Shown here: piece after piece, positions 9,158 through 20,357 of the stretch
How the letters are laid out: each line of letters starts with the position of its first letter
Position numbering within the stretch: the first letter of the stretch is position 1
Assembly: GCF_036059255.1 (NCBI RefSeq)
Contig: NZ_CP107947.1
Coordinates: 7,378,001 to 7,442,000, forward strand
Origin: Micromonospora sp. NBC_00389
GTDB taxonomy: Bacteria; Actinomycetota; Actinomycetes; Mycobacteriales; Micromonosporaceae
DNA length: 64,000 nucleotides
Reading direction: 5' to 3'
The notes under the pieces: generated by a model
What the model was told of the DNA's origin: nothing
The model's database searches: none
What the model saw: only the letters and a program-made list of their open reading frames with translations
Made by a program: the position numbers and the translations under genes

Positions 9158-9766
9158 TCAGCCTCCCGCACCCTGCTGGCTGGTCACCGACGGCTCGCCG
9201 GTCGCCGGCTTCGGCACACCGATGGTCTTGCCGTCCGGCAGCCGGATGTACGCCGGCTCACCGGCGTCCACCAGGCCCAGCCGGCGCGCCTCGGCGGTCA
9301 GGTTGCCTGGCGCCTTGGCGTCGGCGATCTGCTTGTCCAGCTGCTGCTTCTCCAGGTCCAGCCGGCCCTGCTGCTGCTCCAGCTTCTCCAGCCGCAGGGC
9401 ATTCTCATTGATCTTGGTGTTGACCGTCAGGATGCCCAGCACCCCACCGAGCACCAGCAGCACGATCAGCGCCGCGAACGGCGCGCGCGGCACCGACATC
9501 GGCGGCGGCGGCGCCACCCGCAACCGCGGCGGGCGAGCGCTGGCGGCGACGCCGGCCTTCTCGGCCGGCCGCAGCGCGGCACTGCCCTGGGTGGGGAACT
9601 CGCGCGCCCCCCGGGCACGAGCCTCCCCCTGCCGCTTCACTCGATCGATGCGTGGCGTACCGTTCCCCACGCGCGTCGCCCGCTCCGCCACGGTCCGGCC
9701 CCCCGACCGTGGTGTGCGCTGCCCGCCGCCGGTGATGTCCCGGCGGTCGCGCTTGTCAATGCTCAT
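9158..9766 (-). CDS. FtsL-like septum formation protein
   Basis: A 202-residue bitopic membrane protein: a basic N-terminal half, one hydrophobic segment (about residues 93-115), then a heptad-like coiled coil rich in Leu, Glu and Gln (about 117-150) and a short extracytoplasmic end. This layout and its place between rsmH and ftsI match FtsL, the partner of FtsB and FtsQ in the divisome. Sequence conservation in this family is weak, so the call rests on position and architecture. A very strong Shine-Dalgarno (GAGGGGGAGGGG) precedes the ATG at 9766. Confidence 0.85.
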   Translation of the reverse strand: MSIDKRDRRDITGGGQRTPRSGGRTVAERATRVGNGTPRIDRVKRQGEARARGAREFPTQGSAALRPAEKAGVAASARPPRLRVAPPPPMSVPRAPFAALIVLLVLGGVLGILTVNTKINENALRLEKLEQQQGRLDLEKQQLDKQIADAKAPGNLTAEARRLGLVDAGEPAYIRLPDGKTIGVPKPATGEPSVTSQQGAGG

Positions 9767-9825
9767 GTCCCCTCCCCCTCAACGTCCGTCCCTCTACCGG
9801 ACCGGAGCCACGGATCCTCCACGGA

Positions 9826-10866
9826 TCACGCAGTCCCCGTCCCCGGTTGGTGCATCCCCTTCACCCTTCGGCGGGACCGTTCGCGGTCGGTCCGCCCTTG
9901 CTGTGTCGCGTTCGGGTCGAGTCGCTCCGCCGCCCGCAGCCGCACCGAGGCGGCTCGCGGGTTAGCGGCGACCTCCGCTTCCCCGGCCAGTTCGGCACCC
10001 CGGCTGAGCAGCCGGAACGTCGGACCGGACCCGGGCAGTTCGACCGGGAGGTCGATCGGGCCCTTACTGCGGACCCGGTCCGCGAGCGCCACCTTGGTGA
10101 GCCGGTCCTCCAGCGAGTGGTAGGACAGGACCACCATGCGACCGCCCACGGTCAGTGCGTCGAGCGCGGACGGCAGCGCCGTCTCCAGCGCTGCCAGCTC
10201 TTTGTTTACCTCGATCCGTAAAGCCTGAAACGTTCTCTTTGCCGGGTGTCCGCCCGTTCGTCGAGCTGGCGCCGGAATGGAGTCCCGGACCAGCTCCGCC
10301 AGCCGCGCGGACGACGTGATCCGGACGCGTTCCCGCTCCCGGATGATCGCCGAGGCGATCCGGCCGGCGAACTTCTCCTCGCCGTAGACCCGAAGCACCC
10401 GGGCCAGGTCCGGGTGCGCGTAGGTGTTGACCACCTCCTCGGCGGTCACCCCCCGGGTCTGGTCCATCCGCATGTCCAGTGGCGCGTCCTGGGCGTACGC
10501 GAACCCGCGGTCGGGCGCGTCGAGTTGCAGCGACGAGACACCCAGGTCGAACAGGATGCCGTCGATGCCCGGATAGCCCAGCCGGTCGAGCACCTCGGGC
10601 AGCTCGTCGTAGACGGCGTGCTCCAGGTGCACCCGATCGGCGAACCGGGCCAGCCGAACCCGCGCGTGGGCGAGTGCCTCGGTGTCCCGGTCCAGCCCGA
10701 TCAGGACCGTCTCCGGATGCGCCTCGAGCACCGCCTCCGCGTGCCCGCCCAGGCCGAGCGTCGCGTCGACGTGCACCGTCCGGCCGCTTCGACCCAGCGC
10801 GGGGGCCAGCAGCTCGAGACACCGCTCGAGCAGCACCGGCACGTGCGTGCCGCGCAACTCCCCCAT
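9826..10866 (-). CDS. rsmH: RsmH (MraW), 16S rRNA C1402 N4-methyltransferase
   Basis: S-adenosylmethionine-dependent enzyme that methylates C1402 in the 16S rRNA decoding centre. The protein starts [20 protein letters not shown] from ATG 10866; the HVPVLL start and the [14 protein letters not shown] loop are typical. A GTG four codons further upstream is open too, but a GGGGG motif 7 nt before 10866 favours the shorter form. It is the second gene of the dcw cluster, about 200 nt after mraZ and 60 nt before the FtsL-like gene. Confidence 0.96.
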   Translation of the reverse strand: MGELRGTHVPVLLERCLELLAPALGRSGRTVHVDATLGLGGHAEAVLEAHPETVLIGLDRDTEALAHARVRLARFADRVHLEHAVYDELPEVLDRLGYPGIDGILFDLGVSSLQLDAPDRGFAYAQDAPLDMRMDQTRGVTAEEVVNTYAHPDLARVLRVYGEEKFAGRIASAIIRERERVRITSSARLAELVRDSIPAPARRTGGHPAKRTFQALRIEVNKELAALETALPSALDALTVGGRMVVLSYHSLEDRLTKVALADRVRSKGPIDLPVELPGSGPTFRLLSRGAELAGEAEVAANPRAASVRLRAAERLDPNATQQGRTDRERSRRRVKGMHQPGTGTA

Positions 10867-11070
10867 GATGACCCCCACTGGTTGAAACGTCCGTTCTCCT
10901 CGTGCGCCCGTCGTCGGACGGCGCTGCCGTCGTACCGCCAGATCCCCATCCGCTCCCGCCGGGCACCGGGCTCCGCCCGATGACTGGATCGTGCGCCTGG
11001 CACCGGGGAAGGGGTGCCAGGAACTCGAAAGCGGCTGGAGATCTCGCAGTACGTCGGGCGCCGTTCCGCC

Positions 11071-11502
11071 CTACAGACCGCCGGGCAGCACCCCCTCCTC
11101 GATGTCGGCGAAGTCGTCTTCGCTCTCGGCGAGGTAGGTCTCCCAGGCGACCCGGTCCCAGATCTCCACCCGCGTGCTCGCGCCGATCACGACCAGGTCG
11201 CGATCCAGTGCGGCGTACGCCCGCAGGTGGGCCGGGATGGTCACCCGACCCTGCTTGTCCGGAACCTCGTCGTGCGCGCTGGCGAAGAAGACCCGGCTGT
11301 AGGCCCGGGCCGCCTTGTGCGTCATCGGTTGCGCGCGCAACTGCTCCGCGATCCGCTGGAACTCAGGTGTCGGAAAGACGTAGAGGCAGCGCTCCTGCCC
11401 TTTAGTGACCACGACACCCCCTGCCAGCTCGTCCCGGAACTTGGCCGGAAGGATCAACCGGCCTTTGTCGTCCAGGCGCGGAGTGTGGGTGCCGAGGAAC
11501 AT
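11071..11502 (-). CDS. mraZ: MraZ, transcriptional repressor of the dcw cluster
   Basis: DNA-binding protein with two SpoVT-AbrB-like (MraZ) domains: [20 protein letters not shown] at the N-terminus and a second [13 protein letters not shown] motif near residue 83. At 143 residues it has the family length. The frame is open far upstream, but the conserved start is ATG 11502. MraZ binds repeats of a TGG-containing box with 10-bp period near its own promoter, and such an array lies 80-120 nt upstream, so autorepression is expected. Confidence 0.96.
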   Translation of the reverse strand: MFLGTHTPRLDDKGRLILPAKFRDELAGGVVVTKGQERCLYVFPTPEFQRIAEQLRAQPMTHKAARAYSRVFFASAHDEVPDKQGRVTIPAHLRAYAALDRDLVVIGASTRVEIWDRVAWETYLAESEDDFADIEEGVLPGGL

Positions 11503-11582
11503 CGGCCCTACCCCCTCGCCCTTGAACGGCGTTCGCGGCGCCGCTGACCCCCCGGGCCGGTGAGCCCTCCCGGCCTCACCAT

Positions 11583-11622
11583 TGGTCCCCACTCTACTCC
11601 ACTTCCCTCCACCTGCAACCAG
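11583..11622 (-). promoter_or_regulatory. mraZ promoter embedded in a MraZ-box array
   Basis: On the minus strand four 10-bp units run head to tail: CTGGTTGCAG, GTGGAGGGAA, GTGGAGTAGA, GTGGGGACCA. The last three carry GTGGRG at a strict 10-bp period, as in known MraZ operators. A -10 box TAGAGT (11591-11596) and a -35-like TTGCAG (11613-11618) with 16-nt spacing lie inside the array, so bound MraZ would block RNA polymerase. The expected 5' leader is about 80 nt. Confidence 0.8.
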
Positions 11623-11674
11623 ATTCGCCCGCGTGGCGCGCTCGATGCGCGGGCAAAACCGCACGTCACAAGGG

Positions 11675-11694
11675 GTGGAGCGGAGTGGAGGGCC
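11675..11694 (+). promoter_or_regulatory. Second MraZ-box-like pair facing murT
   Basis: GTGGAGCGGA then GTGGAGGGCC: two GTGGAG boxes at exactly 10-bp period on the plus strand, in the opposite orientation to the mraZ array and 53 nt away from it. The pair lies 135 bp before the murT -10 box. Confidence 0.5.
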
Positions 11695-11829
11695 ACGGCG
11701 GCGGTCCGGCGTGGTCCGCTTTCCGACATAGATCGACTCCGTCCGGATGAAGCCGAACCAGCCGCCCGCGTGGGCACCACGGCCGAACGGTTCGCGGTCG
11801 GCGGCGATCTGGTGGGGCGGGCGGTCCGG

Positions 11830-11835
11830 TAACCT
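11830..11835 (+). promoter_or_regulatory. -10 box of murT-gatD (leaderless)
   Basis: TAACCT ends 7 nt before the GTG at 11843, so transcription should start at the start codon. No clear -35. Confidence 0.6.
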
Positions 11836-11842
11836 CGCTCGC

Positions 11843-13105
11843 GTGACGGACGCGAAAATGCCCCTACGGGCCAAGGTGGCCAGCTCCGTGTCACGGACCG
11901 CCGCCGCGCTCTCCCGGGCGGCCGGCCGTGGCGACGGTTCGGTGATCGGCGGGTGGATCGGCCTGAAGATCGACCCGGACCTGCTGGCCCACCTGTCGGC
12001 CGGGCGCGCCATCGCGCTCGTCTCCGGCACCAACGGCAAGACCACCACCACCCGGTTGACCGCCGCCGCGGTCGGCGTGCTCGGGCGGGTCGCCACCAAC
12101 TCCTTCGGCGCCAACATGCCCAGCGGCCACACCTCGGCGCTGGCCAAGGCCGGCAGCACCCCGTACGCCGTGCTGGAGGTCGACGAGCACTACCTCGCCC
12201 AGGTGCTGGAGGCGACCGAGCCGCACGTGGTCGCCCTGCTGAACCTCTCCCGCGACCAGCTCGACCGGGCCAAGGAGGTCGCCATGATGGCGCAGCTCTG
12301 GCGCGCGGCGCTGGTCCGGCACACCGATGTGCGGGTGGTGGCCAACGCCGACGACCCGATGGTGGTCTGGGCCGCCACCCCGCCGGGCGACCCCGCCCGC
12401 GGCATCAACCCGCCGCACGTGACCTGGTTCAGCGCCGGCCAGCGCTGGCACGACGACTCCTGGGTCTGCCCGGAGTGCGGCTCCACCATTCAGCGCAACG
12501 GCGACCAGTGGTGGTGCACCGGCTGCCCGCTGCGCCGGCCGGAGCCGCAGTGGGTCGTCGAGGACGAGGGCGTGCTCGACCCCACCGGCGCCTGGCACAA
12601 GGTCTCCCTCCAGCTACCCGGCAAGGTCAACCTGGGCAACGCGGCGACGGCGCTGGCCGTGGCCGCCGAGTTCGGCGTCCGCCCGGTCGACGCGGTGTCC
12701 CGCCTCGGCATCGTCACCTCGGTGGCCGGCCGCTACGCGCAGGTGGACAAGGACGGGCGCAACATCCGGCTGCTGCTGGCCAAGAATCCGGCCAGCTGGC
12801 TGGAGGCCTTCGACATGGCCGACGAGGCGCCGACCCTGCTCTCCATCAACGCGCGCGACCCCGACGGGCTGGACACCTCCTGGCTCTTCGACGTCGACTT
12901 CGCGCCGCTGCGCGGCCGACAGGTGCTGATCACCGGCGACAGGGCGTACGACCTGGCGGTCCGCCTGGACGTCAACGACGTGTCGTTCCAGCACGTGCGC
13001 ACGTTCGAGGACGCGATCCGGTCGGTCCCGCCGGGGCGGCTGGAGGTCATCGCGAACTACACCGCGTTCCAGGACATCCGAGCGGAGTTGGACCGTGTCA
13101 ACTGA
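11843..13105 (+). CDS. murT: MurT, lipid II isoglutaminyl synthase ligase subunit
   Basis: With GatD it amidates the alpha-carboxyl of D-glutamate in lipid II. The 420-residue protein has a Mur-ligase-type ATP site (GTNGKTTTT at 62-70), an inserted four-cysteine zinc ribbon (Cys209, Cys212, Cys225, Cys228) and a C-terminal MurT-type domain with the DFAPL and TGDRAYDLA motifs. The start GTG 11843 was chosen over an open upstream extension because it follows a leaderless -10 box. It overlaps gatD by 11 nt. Confidence 0.95.
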   Translation: MTDAKMPLRAKVASSVSRTAAALSRAAGRGDGSVIGGWIGLKIDPDLLAHLSAGRAIALVSGTNGKTTTTRLTAAAVGVLGRVATNSFGANMPSGHTSALAKAGSTPYAVLEVDEHYLAQVLEATEPHVVALLNLSRDQLDRAKEVAMMAQLWRAALVRHTDVRVVANADDPMVVWAATPPGDPARGINPPHVTWFSAGQRWHDDSWVCPECGSTIQRNGDQWWCTGCPLRRPEPQWVVEDEGVLDPTGAWHKVSLQLPGKVNLGNAATALAVAAEFGVRPVDAVSRLGIVTSVAGRYAQVDKDGRNIRLLLAKNPASWLEAFDMADEAPTLLSINARDPDGLDTSWLFDVDFAPLRGRQVLITGDRAYDLAVRLDVNDVSFQHVRTFEDAIRSVPPGRLEVIANYTAFQDIRAELDRVN

Positions 13106-13814
13106 GAGCCTGCGCATCGTCTGGATCTACCCCGACCTCCTCTCCACCTACGGCGACCGGGGCAACGCGCTGATCCTCGCCCGGCGGGCCCGCCAGCGCG
13201 GTATGCCGGTCGAGGTCATGGAGGTCCGCTCCGACCAACGGCTGCCCGCGACCGCCGACATCTACCTGGTCGGCGGCGGTGAGGACGGTCCGCAGGCGCT
13301 GGGCGCCCAGCGGCTGATCGCCGACGGTGGCCTGCACCGGGCGGTCGCCCAGGGCTCGGTGGTGTTCGGCGTCTGCGCCGGCTACCAGCTGCTCGGCATG
13401 TCCTTCTTCGCCAAGGGTGTGCAGTGCCGCGGCCTGGAGCTGCTCGACCTGCAGTCCGACCGGGGCCCGAGCCGAGCCGTTGGCGAGCTGGCCGGCGAGA
13501 TCGACCCCCGCCTGGGCCTGCCCGCGCTGACCGGCTTCGAGAACCACGGCGGCCGCACCCACCTCGGCCCGGAGGTCTCCCCGCTGGCACGGGTGAGCAC
13601 CGGGGTGGGCAACGACGGCACCACCGAGGGTGCCTGGCGGGGCAAGCTGCTCGGCACCTATTCGCACGGCCCCGCGCTGGCCCGCAATCCGGCCCTGGCC
13701 GACCTTCTGCTGCGCTGGGCCACCGGGGCGCACCAGCTCCCGCCGCTGGACGACACCTGGTCGGACCGGCTTCGGAGCGAACGCCGCGCCGCGGTGGCCG
13801 CCGCCCGGGCATGA
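13095..13814 (+). CDS. gatD: GatD, lipid II isoglutaminyl synthase glutaminase subunit
   Basis: Class I glutamine amidotransferase that supplies ammonia to MurT. The 239-residue protein has the nucleophile Cys94 in FGVCAGYQLLG and the catalytic His191 in GTYSHGP; Cys94 is at the same position as reported for Staphylococcus aureus GatD. The GTG start lies inside the end of murT, and the stop overlaps the next gene as ATGA, so all three genes are translationally coupled. Confidence 0.95.
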   Translation: MSTESLRIVWIYPDLLSTYGDRGNALILARRARQRGMPVEVMEVRSDQRLPATADIYLVGGGEDGPQALGAQRLIADGGLHRAVAQGSVVFGVCAGYQLLGMSFFAKGVQCRGLELLDLQSDRGPSRAVGELAGEIDPRLGLPALTGFENHGGRTHLGPEVSPLARVSTGVGNDGTTEGAWRGKLLGTYSHGPALARNPALADLLLRWATGAHQLPPLDDTWSDRLRSERRAAVAAARA

Positions 13815-14494
13815 TCCCCGCCGTCCGGCGGCTGCTCCGGCAGCCGTCGGCCGCCCGGTTCGCCCTGCTCGTGCTGCTGATCGGCGGCTGCGCGCTGCTG
13901 CTGCTCCTGGCGCCCCGACCGGACCCGGAGCAGTTACCCCGGCTGGCCAACCACCTCGGCCATCTCGCCCCGGTGGCGGCGGTCCTCGGCGGCGCGCTGC
14001 TGCTGGTCGCGTTGGTACCCCGGACCTTCATCACACTCGCCTCGGGCGCCATCTTCGGCCCGCTGGAGGGCGCCGCGTACGCCCTCGGCGCCGCGCTGCT
14101 GGCGGCGGCGATCGGGTTCACGGTCGGCCGGCTGCTCGGCCGGGAGTTCGTGGCCGAGCGGGTCCGTGGCCGGCTGGCCCGCCTCGACGGCTGGTTCACC
14201 CGGCAGAGCGTGCTCGGCGTGGTCACCGTCCGGCTGCTGCCGATCGCCGGCTTCGGGCTGGTCAGCTACGGCTACGGCACCACCGGCGCCCGGGTACTGC
14301 CGTTCCTGGCCGGCAGCGTGATCGCCTCCGCGCCGACCGCATTCGGCTACGCCGCGATCGGCGCGGCGGTCAGCTCACCCGGCCGCATCAACTGGTACGC
14401 CGCCGCCCCCGCCAGCCTCGGCCTGATCGCCAGCGTGGTGCTCATCCACCAGTGGTGGCGTGCCGAGCGGCGCCGCCGCTCCATGCCGGCCTGA
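13811..14494 (+). CDS. TVP38/TMEM64 (VTT domain) family membrane protein
   Basis: A 227-residue polytopic membrane protein of the TVP38/TMEM64 (DedA-like) family. It shows the segment LVPRTFITLASGAIFGPLEG, close to the usual VPxxxLxxxxGxxFG motif, then a helix with GFTVGRLLGRE and a conserved polar loop VRLLPIAGFGLVSYGYG. The family is linked with lipid handling and membrane homeostasis, but substrates are mostly unknown. The ATG overlaps the gatD stop (ATGA), which suggests a link with lipid II or carrier lipid; that part is inference. Confidence 0.85.
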   Translation: MIPAVRRLLRQPSAARFALLVLLIGGCALLLLLAPRPDPEQLPRLANHLGHLAPVAAVLGGALLLVALVPRTFITLASGAIFGPLEGAAYALGAALLAAAIGFTVGRLLGREFVAERVRGRLARLDGWFTRQSVLGVVTVRLLPIAGFGLVSYGYGTTGARVLPFLAGSVIASAPTAFGYAAIGAAVSSPGRINWYAAAPASLGLIASVVLIHQWWRAERRRRSMPA

Positions 14495-14567
14495 CCGCCC
14501 TTCCCGGGGCTGCGACCTGGCCCGCCCTCGGGCCGGCGTGTCGCGCCCAGGCGACGGATGCGCCAAT

Positions 14568-14615
14568 GAGCGTGATGACTCAGGGGTATAAATATGCCTC
14601 TGAGTCATCACGCTC
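14568..14615. terminator. 48-nt dyad between convergent genes
   Basis: Perfect 16-bp arms (14568-14583 GAGCGTGATGACTCAG with 14600-14615) continue through an AT-rich centre (GGGTATAAATATGCCT) that can pair further, giving a hairpin of about 22 bp. It lies between the TVP38 gene and leuS, which converge, so it probably acts as a bidirectional terminator. The rest of the 260-nt gap (14495-14756) shows no gene. Confidence 0.75.
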
Positions 14616-14756
14616 GTCACGGTGTCCGCCCCCACAGGCGTCACGCTCCGTGCCGGCAGAGCCGGGCGGCCAGACCGCGAAGCCCCGCCCGGGATGCCCG
14701 GATCGCGACGCCAGCCCCGCTAAACCAGCGGGACCCGGGCCGAGACCGGGGTCGGG

Positions 14757-17597
<2,841 letters not shown>

Positions 17598-17657
17598 CGT
17601 CTCTCCTCGCTTCGCTTCGCTTCGTCTCGGCACCGCCGGGCCGGACCGGCGACGGGC

Positions 17658-17721
17658 ACAAAAATGCCCCTCACGCAGGAGGGGCCGCCGTGCTGTCGCG
17701 CGTTCAGCGCATCAGCACGGC
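17658..17721 (-). terminator. leuS attenuator: terminator and competing hairpin
   Basis: Terminator: a 7-bp GC stem GCCCCTC / GAGGGGC (17666-17685) followed on the minus strand by ATTTTTGT (17658-17665), the best U-tract in the window. Upstream hairpin: 9-bp perfect arms GCCGTGCTG and CAGCACGGC (17687-17695 with 17713-17721), whose first arm overlaps the end and stop codon of the leader peptide. Extending that stem with GGG against the CCC of the terminator's 5' arm would give an antiterminator. Confidence 0.72.
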
Positions 17722-17750
17722 CCGATAAGAAGCAGGAAGACTCCGGCCAT
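17712..17750 (-). CDS. Leucine leader peptide of leuS (12 residues)
   Basis: ATG at 17750 encodes MAGVFLLLIGPC then TGA. Residues 6-8 are three consecutive leucines (CTG CTT CTT); CTT is rare in such GC-rich genomes. The ATG sits 7 nt after a -10 box (TACACT at 17758-17763), so the transcript should be leaderless and the ribosome would load at its 5' end. The stop codon lies in the first arm of a hairpin just before the terminator. The arrangement is that of a classic amino acid attenuator. Confidence 0.72.
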   Translation of the reverse strand: MAGVFLLLIGPC

Positions 17751-17757
17751 GTCCGGC

Positions 17758-17763
17758 AGTGTA
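17758..17763 (-). promoter_or_regulatory. -10 box of the leuS leader transcript
   Basis: TACACT on the minus strand, 7 nt before the leader peptide ATG. Places the transcription start at the leader start codon. Confidence 0.6.
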
Positions 17764-17988
17764 CCTCGCCGCCGGTTCGGGCCGGGGTCGGCGGGGCCAG
17801 TCCCCCAACCCGGCGAATATCGGTGCGTAACCGACGGACTGCCTGCGGGGGTCGGCGATAACGACAAACATGGTTAGCCTGAGAGGCCAGTGAGAATTCT
17901 GCGGCAAACGAGGCTCGACGTCGCGAACCCAACGGCGGGTCCAGGTGCTCTATACAGAGCTGCCGTGACGGCGACGAGGAGGAGGCCC

Positions 17989-19041
17989 GTGACACAACAG
18001 ACCTGGGACGAGGTCGGCGGACTGTTGCCGCACGACGAGTTCCGCGCCGCCAGCGAGGCCATCGTGGCCAACATCGAGCAGGTCATCGAGGGTAAGACCG
18101 CCACCGTGCGGCTTGCCCTTGCCGTCCTGCTCGCCGAGGGTCACCTCCTCATCGAAGACGTCCCCGGCGTCGGCAAGACCAAGCTGGCCAAGGCCTTGGC
18201 GCGGTCCATCGACTGCACGGTGCGGCGGATCCAGTTCACCCCCGACCTGCTGCCCAGCGACGTCACCGGGGTCAGCGTCTACAACCAGGAGACGCACGAC
18301 TTCGAGTTCCGTCCCGGCGCCGTCTTCGCCAACCTGGTCGTCGGCGACGAAATCAACCGCGCCTCGCCGAAGACCCAGTCGGCGCTGCTGGAGTGCATGG
18401 AGGAGCGGCAGGTCACCGTCGACGGCGTGACGTACCAGCTGCAGACTCCGTTCATGGTCATCGCCACCCAGAACCCGATCGAGATGGAGGGGACCTACCC
18501 GCTGCCCGAGGCGCAGCGCGACCGGTTCACCGCTCGGATCGCGATGGGCTACCCGGACGCTGGCGCCGAGCTGGCCATGCTGGACGGGCACGGCGGCACC
18601 GACCCGCTGAACGAGCTGCGCCCGGTCTCCGACGCGGACATCGTCCGGCAGCTCATCGCCACCGTCCGGCAGGTGCACGTCGCCGACGCGGTCAAGCAGT
18701 ACGCCATCGACCTGGTCACCGCGACCCGCGAGGCCCCCGACCTGCGTCTGGGCGCCTCCCCCCGGGCAACCCTGCAGCTGCTGCGCACCGCCCGGGCGGT
18801 CGCCGCTTTGGAGGGGCGCGACTACGTCCTCCCCGACGACCTGCAGGCCCTCGCGGTGCCGGTAATGGCGCACCGGATCATCCCGACCGCCGACGCGCAG
18901 CTCGCCCGACGCACCACCGACGCGATCGTCTCCGAGCTGGTGCACCGACTGCCGTTGCCGCACGACCGGCAGCGCTCCCCGTACGACACCCGGCCCGCCA
19001 CCGGCAACGGTCGCGCGCCCTACGAGCCGCGGAGGCCGTGA
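17989..19041 (+). CDS. MoxR-family AAA+ ATPase
   Basis: AAA+ chaperone-like ATPase of the MoxR group. From GTG 17989 it has 350 residues, with Walker A EDVPGVGKT, Walker B VVGDEINRASPKTQSALLE and the sensor segment ATQNPIEMEGTYPLPEAQ. The start follows GAGGAGG by 5 nt; an open frame reaches 17890 but lacks such a site. It is followed with a 1-nt gap by a DUF58 protein and then a transglutaminase, the standard actinobacterial trio. MoxR proteins are thought to remodel partner proteins; the client here is not known. Confidence 0.92.
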   Translation: MTQQTWDEVGGLLPHDEFRAASEAIVANIEQVIEGKTATVRLALAVLLAEGHLLIEDVPGVGKTKLAKALARSIDCTVRRIQFTPDLLPSDVTGVSVYNQETHDFEFRPGAVFANLVVGDEINRASPKTQSALLECMEERQVTVDGVTYQLQTPFMVIATQNPIEMEGTYPLPEAQRDRFTARIAMGYPDAGAELAMLDGHGGTDPLNELRPVSDADIVRQLIATVRQVHVADAVKQYAIDLVTATREAPDLRLGASPRATLQLLRTARAVAALEGRDYVLPDDLQALAVPVMAHRIIPTADAQLARRTTDAIVSELVHRLPLPHDRQRSPYDTRPATGNGRAPYEPRRP

Positions 19042-19042
19042 C

Positions 19043-20341
19043 GTGCGTGCAGGGCTGCGCGGGCTGACCACCCGCGGGCGCTCGTTCCTCGCCGCCGCGG
19101 TCGCGGCGGCGATCTCGGCCGGCATCCTCGGCGAGAAGGACCTGCTCCGGGTCGCCGTGCTGCTGGCCGTCCTGCCGCTGCTGGCCGCCGCCTACGTCGG
19201 ACGCAGCCGCTACAAGCTGGCCTGCAACCGTTCACTGGACCCGCACCGGGTCCCGGTCGGCGCCAACTCCCGGGTGGTGCTGCGGCTGCAGAACCTCTCC
19301 CGGCTGCCGACCGGCACCCTTCTACTGGAGGACCGGCTGCCCTACGCCCTGGGCAGCCGGCCCCGGGTGGTGCTGGAGCGGCTCGGCGCGCAGCAGGCCA
19401 GCTCTGTGGCGTACACCGTCCGGGCCGACGTGCGGGGCCGCTACGACGTGGGCCCGCTGGTGGTGCGGATGAGCGACCCGTTCGGGCTCTGCGAGCTCAG
19501 CCGGGCCTTCCCCAGCACCGACCACCTGACGGTCATCCCGCAGGTCACCCCACTGCCGTCGGTCCGGCTCCCCGGGGAGTACGCGGGCAGCGGCGACAGC
19601 CGGGCCCGGTCGGTGGCGGTGCACGGTGAGGACGACGCGGCGACCCGGGAGTACCGGCGCGGCGACGACCTGCGCCGGGTGCACTGGAAGTCCACGGCAC
19701 GCACCGGCGAGCTGATGGTGCGCCGCGAGGAACAGCCGTGGGAGAGCCGGGCCACGGTCGTGCTGGACACCCGCGCGTACGGTCACCGCGGCGACGGGCC
19801 GACGGCGAGTTTCGAGTGGGCGGTCTCCGCCGCCGCGAGCATCGCCGTGCACCTGCGTCAGGCCGGCTACAAGCTGCGCCTGGTCACCGGTTCGGGGGCG
19901 GACGTGGACGCCTCGGAAGCCGGCGGCGACGGGACGCTGCTCGACCACCTCGCCGAGGTCCGGCTGGACCAGCGGGCCGAGGTGACCGGCCTGGTGCAGC
20001 GGGTCCGGCAACGCGCTGACGGCGGTCTGATCATCGGGTTGTTCGGCGCGGTGAGTGTGGCCGAGGCCGAGCTGCTGGCCGGGCTGCGGGGCAATGGCGC
20101 CACCTGCGTCGGCTTCCTGTTGGACAGCTCCACCTGGCTGAGCCTGCCGGAGAAGGCCCGGGCCGAGGCGGAGCACGCGCACGGCGCCGCCGCGCTCACG
20201 ATGTTGCAGAGCGGTTGGCGGGTGGTCGGCGTCGACCACGGCAGCCGGCTGCCGGCACTCTGGCCGCAGGCGGGCCGGGGTTCCCAGGGCTTCGCCCTGC
20301 GCGCCGCGCTGGCCGAGACGGTGGCCGGCGGCGTGCGATGA
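19043..20341 (+). CDS. DUF58 domain protein
   Basis: A 432-residue protein with two N-terminal hydrophobic segments (about 15-50) and the DUF58 core motif REYRRGDDLRRVHWKSTART, followed by a von Willebrand A-like region. DUF58 proteins nearly always accompany MoxR ATPases and are likely their membrane-attached partners. The GTG start is 1 nt after the moxR stop. Biochemical role is not established. Confidence 0.9.
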   Translation: MRAGLRGLTTRGRSFLAAAVAAAISAGILGEKDLLRVAVLLAVLPLLAAAYVGRSRYKLACNRSLDPHRVPVGANSRVVLRLQNLSRLPTGTLLLEDRLPYALGSRPRVVLERLGAQQASSVAYTVRADVRGRYDVGPLVVRMSDPFGLCELSRAFPSTDHLTVIPQVTPLPSVRLPGEYAGSGDSRARSVAVHGEDDAATREYRRGDDLRRVHWKSTARTGELMVRREEQPWESRATVVLDTRAYGHRGDGPTASFEWAVSAAASIAVHLRQAGYKLRLVTGSGADVDASEAGGDGTLLDHLAEVRLDQRAEVTGLVQRVRQRADGGLIIGLFGAVSVAEAELLAGLRGNGATCVGFLLDSSTWLSLPEKARAEAEHAHGAAALTMLQSGWRVVGVDHGSRLPALWPQAGRGSQGFALRAALAETVAGGVR

Positions 20342-20357
20342 ACGGAAGGTTCCCCTC

